From positions 1 to 57,559 of IMG/VR virus record IMGVR_UViG_3300005538_000014: DNA of 57,559 nucleotides. The stretch is one strand, 5' to 3'. The notes below the pieces were generated by a model, which saw only the letters and a program-made list of their open reading frames with translations, ran no database searches and was not told the origin of the DNA. Origin of the DNA: a virus. Positions 57,399 through 57,559 of the stretch are shown here, piece after piece. How positions within the stretch are numbered: the first letter of the stretch is position 1; the number at the start of each line of letters is the position of its first letter. The position numbers were made by a program, and so were the translations under genes.

Positions 57399-57559
57399 AT
57401 GGCTACGAAGAAGCAGTCGCCTAGTCGACGTAAGTCGCAGAGCCAGATCACTAGGGAATCGCGGTCCAAGGAAGAGGACGCCGTGAGGCTGCGCCTGATC
57501 GCGGCGCGCGAAGCGGCCGGACTCACTCGTCGTCAGATGGCGGAGAAACTAGGGTGCCG
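57399..57559 (+). CDS. XRE-family (Cro/CI-like) repressor, N-terminal part (3' end outside window)
   Basis: An open frame from ATG 57399 to the window end, about 53 residues. After a basic Ser/Arg/Lys-rich N-terminus comes VRLRLIAAREAAGLTRRQMAEKLG, the first helices of an XRE helix-turn-helix (L-x-x-A-R-x-x-x-G-x-T-x-x-x-x-A-x-x-L-G). It is divergent from the late terminase promoter, as expected for a repressor controlling lysogeny or late genes. The frame continues beyond the window, so length and C-terminus are unknown. Confidence 0.75.
   Translation, partial: MATKKQSPSRRKSQSQITRESRSKEEDAVRLRLIAAREAAGLTRRQMAEKLGC

Noticed and set aside
1-57559. CRISPR array, insertion sequence or integrase with attachment sites
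   Set aside because: I saw no regularly spaced repeats, no transposase or integrase motifs, and no obvious att core; the genome continues outside the window.

Overview
The window is most of the genome of a tailed, contractile (myovirus-type) bacteriophage or prophage with high GC content. A lysis cassette with a GH19 endolysin and a lipoprotein spanin candidate points to a Gram-negative host. The sliding clamp and ssb look like alphaproteobacterial versions, so an alphaproteobacterial host is my tentative inference. A helix-turn-helix protein on the left and an XRE-type repressor start at the right edge make a temperate lifestyle possible. No integrase or attachment site is visible.

Layout. 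1-2832 (+): the end of a PD-(D/E)XK exonuclease, two small ORFs, a probable strand-annealing partner, an HTH protein and an unknown protein. A bidirectional terminator at 2873-2903 separates this block from a long minus-strand late region. 2908-4276 (-): lysis. 4301-18698 (-): tail, namely fibre, baseplate (tail-I-like, gpJ/gp47-like, gp25-like with LysM, spike with HTH tip, hub), tape measure with lytic transglycosylase, assembly chaperone with a frameshifted extension, tube, sheath and completion proteins. 18794-22731 (+): an opposite-strand cargo island (A1-like metallophosphoesterase, sulfotransferase-like protein, dATP/dGTP diphosphohydrolase-like domain, HslV-like Ntn hydrolase, putative morphogenesis protein). 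22728-28249 (-): head completion, major capsid, scaffold, prohead protease. 28318-40680 (-): N6-adenine methyltransferase and two giant helicase polyproteins (1500 and 2006 aa), the larger DarB-like. 40727-46425 (-): a periplasmic small protein, a 1338-aa fibre with a signal peptide, and another structural protein. 46446-52090 (-): zinc protein, MuF-like protein, a ParB/RelA-SpoT fusion and portal. 52185-52440 (-): structured RNAs including two tandem tRNA-shaped elements. 52431-57239 (-): ssb, DnaN-like clamp, terminases. 57399-end (+): XRE repressor.

Two features stand out. First, sixteen minus-strand sites share GTCGTGACG, a fixed gap and a -10-like [C/T/G]AnnnT. At thirteen of them the predicted transcription start coincides with the A of an ATG (within 1 nt), giving an apparently leaderless late regulon; three give leadered transcripts. 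Second, downstream of ssb, T-arm / acceptor hairpin / D-arm occurs twice in that permuted order. Each unit is closed by an anticodon-type stem, which suggests tandem circularly permuted tRNAs or tRNA mimics.

The genes work together as follows. Portal, terminases, protease, scaffold and capsid build and fill the head. The tail module builds a contractile tail. The giant polyproteins and the Rel/ParB protein sit among virion genes and are candidates for co-injected anti-defence or host-takeover factors. Nuclease, annealing protein, ssb and clamp serve replication and recombination.
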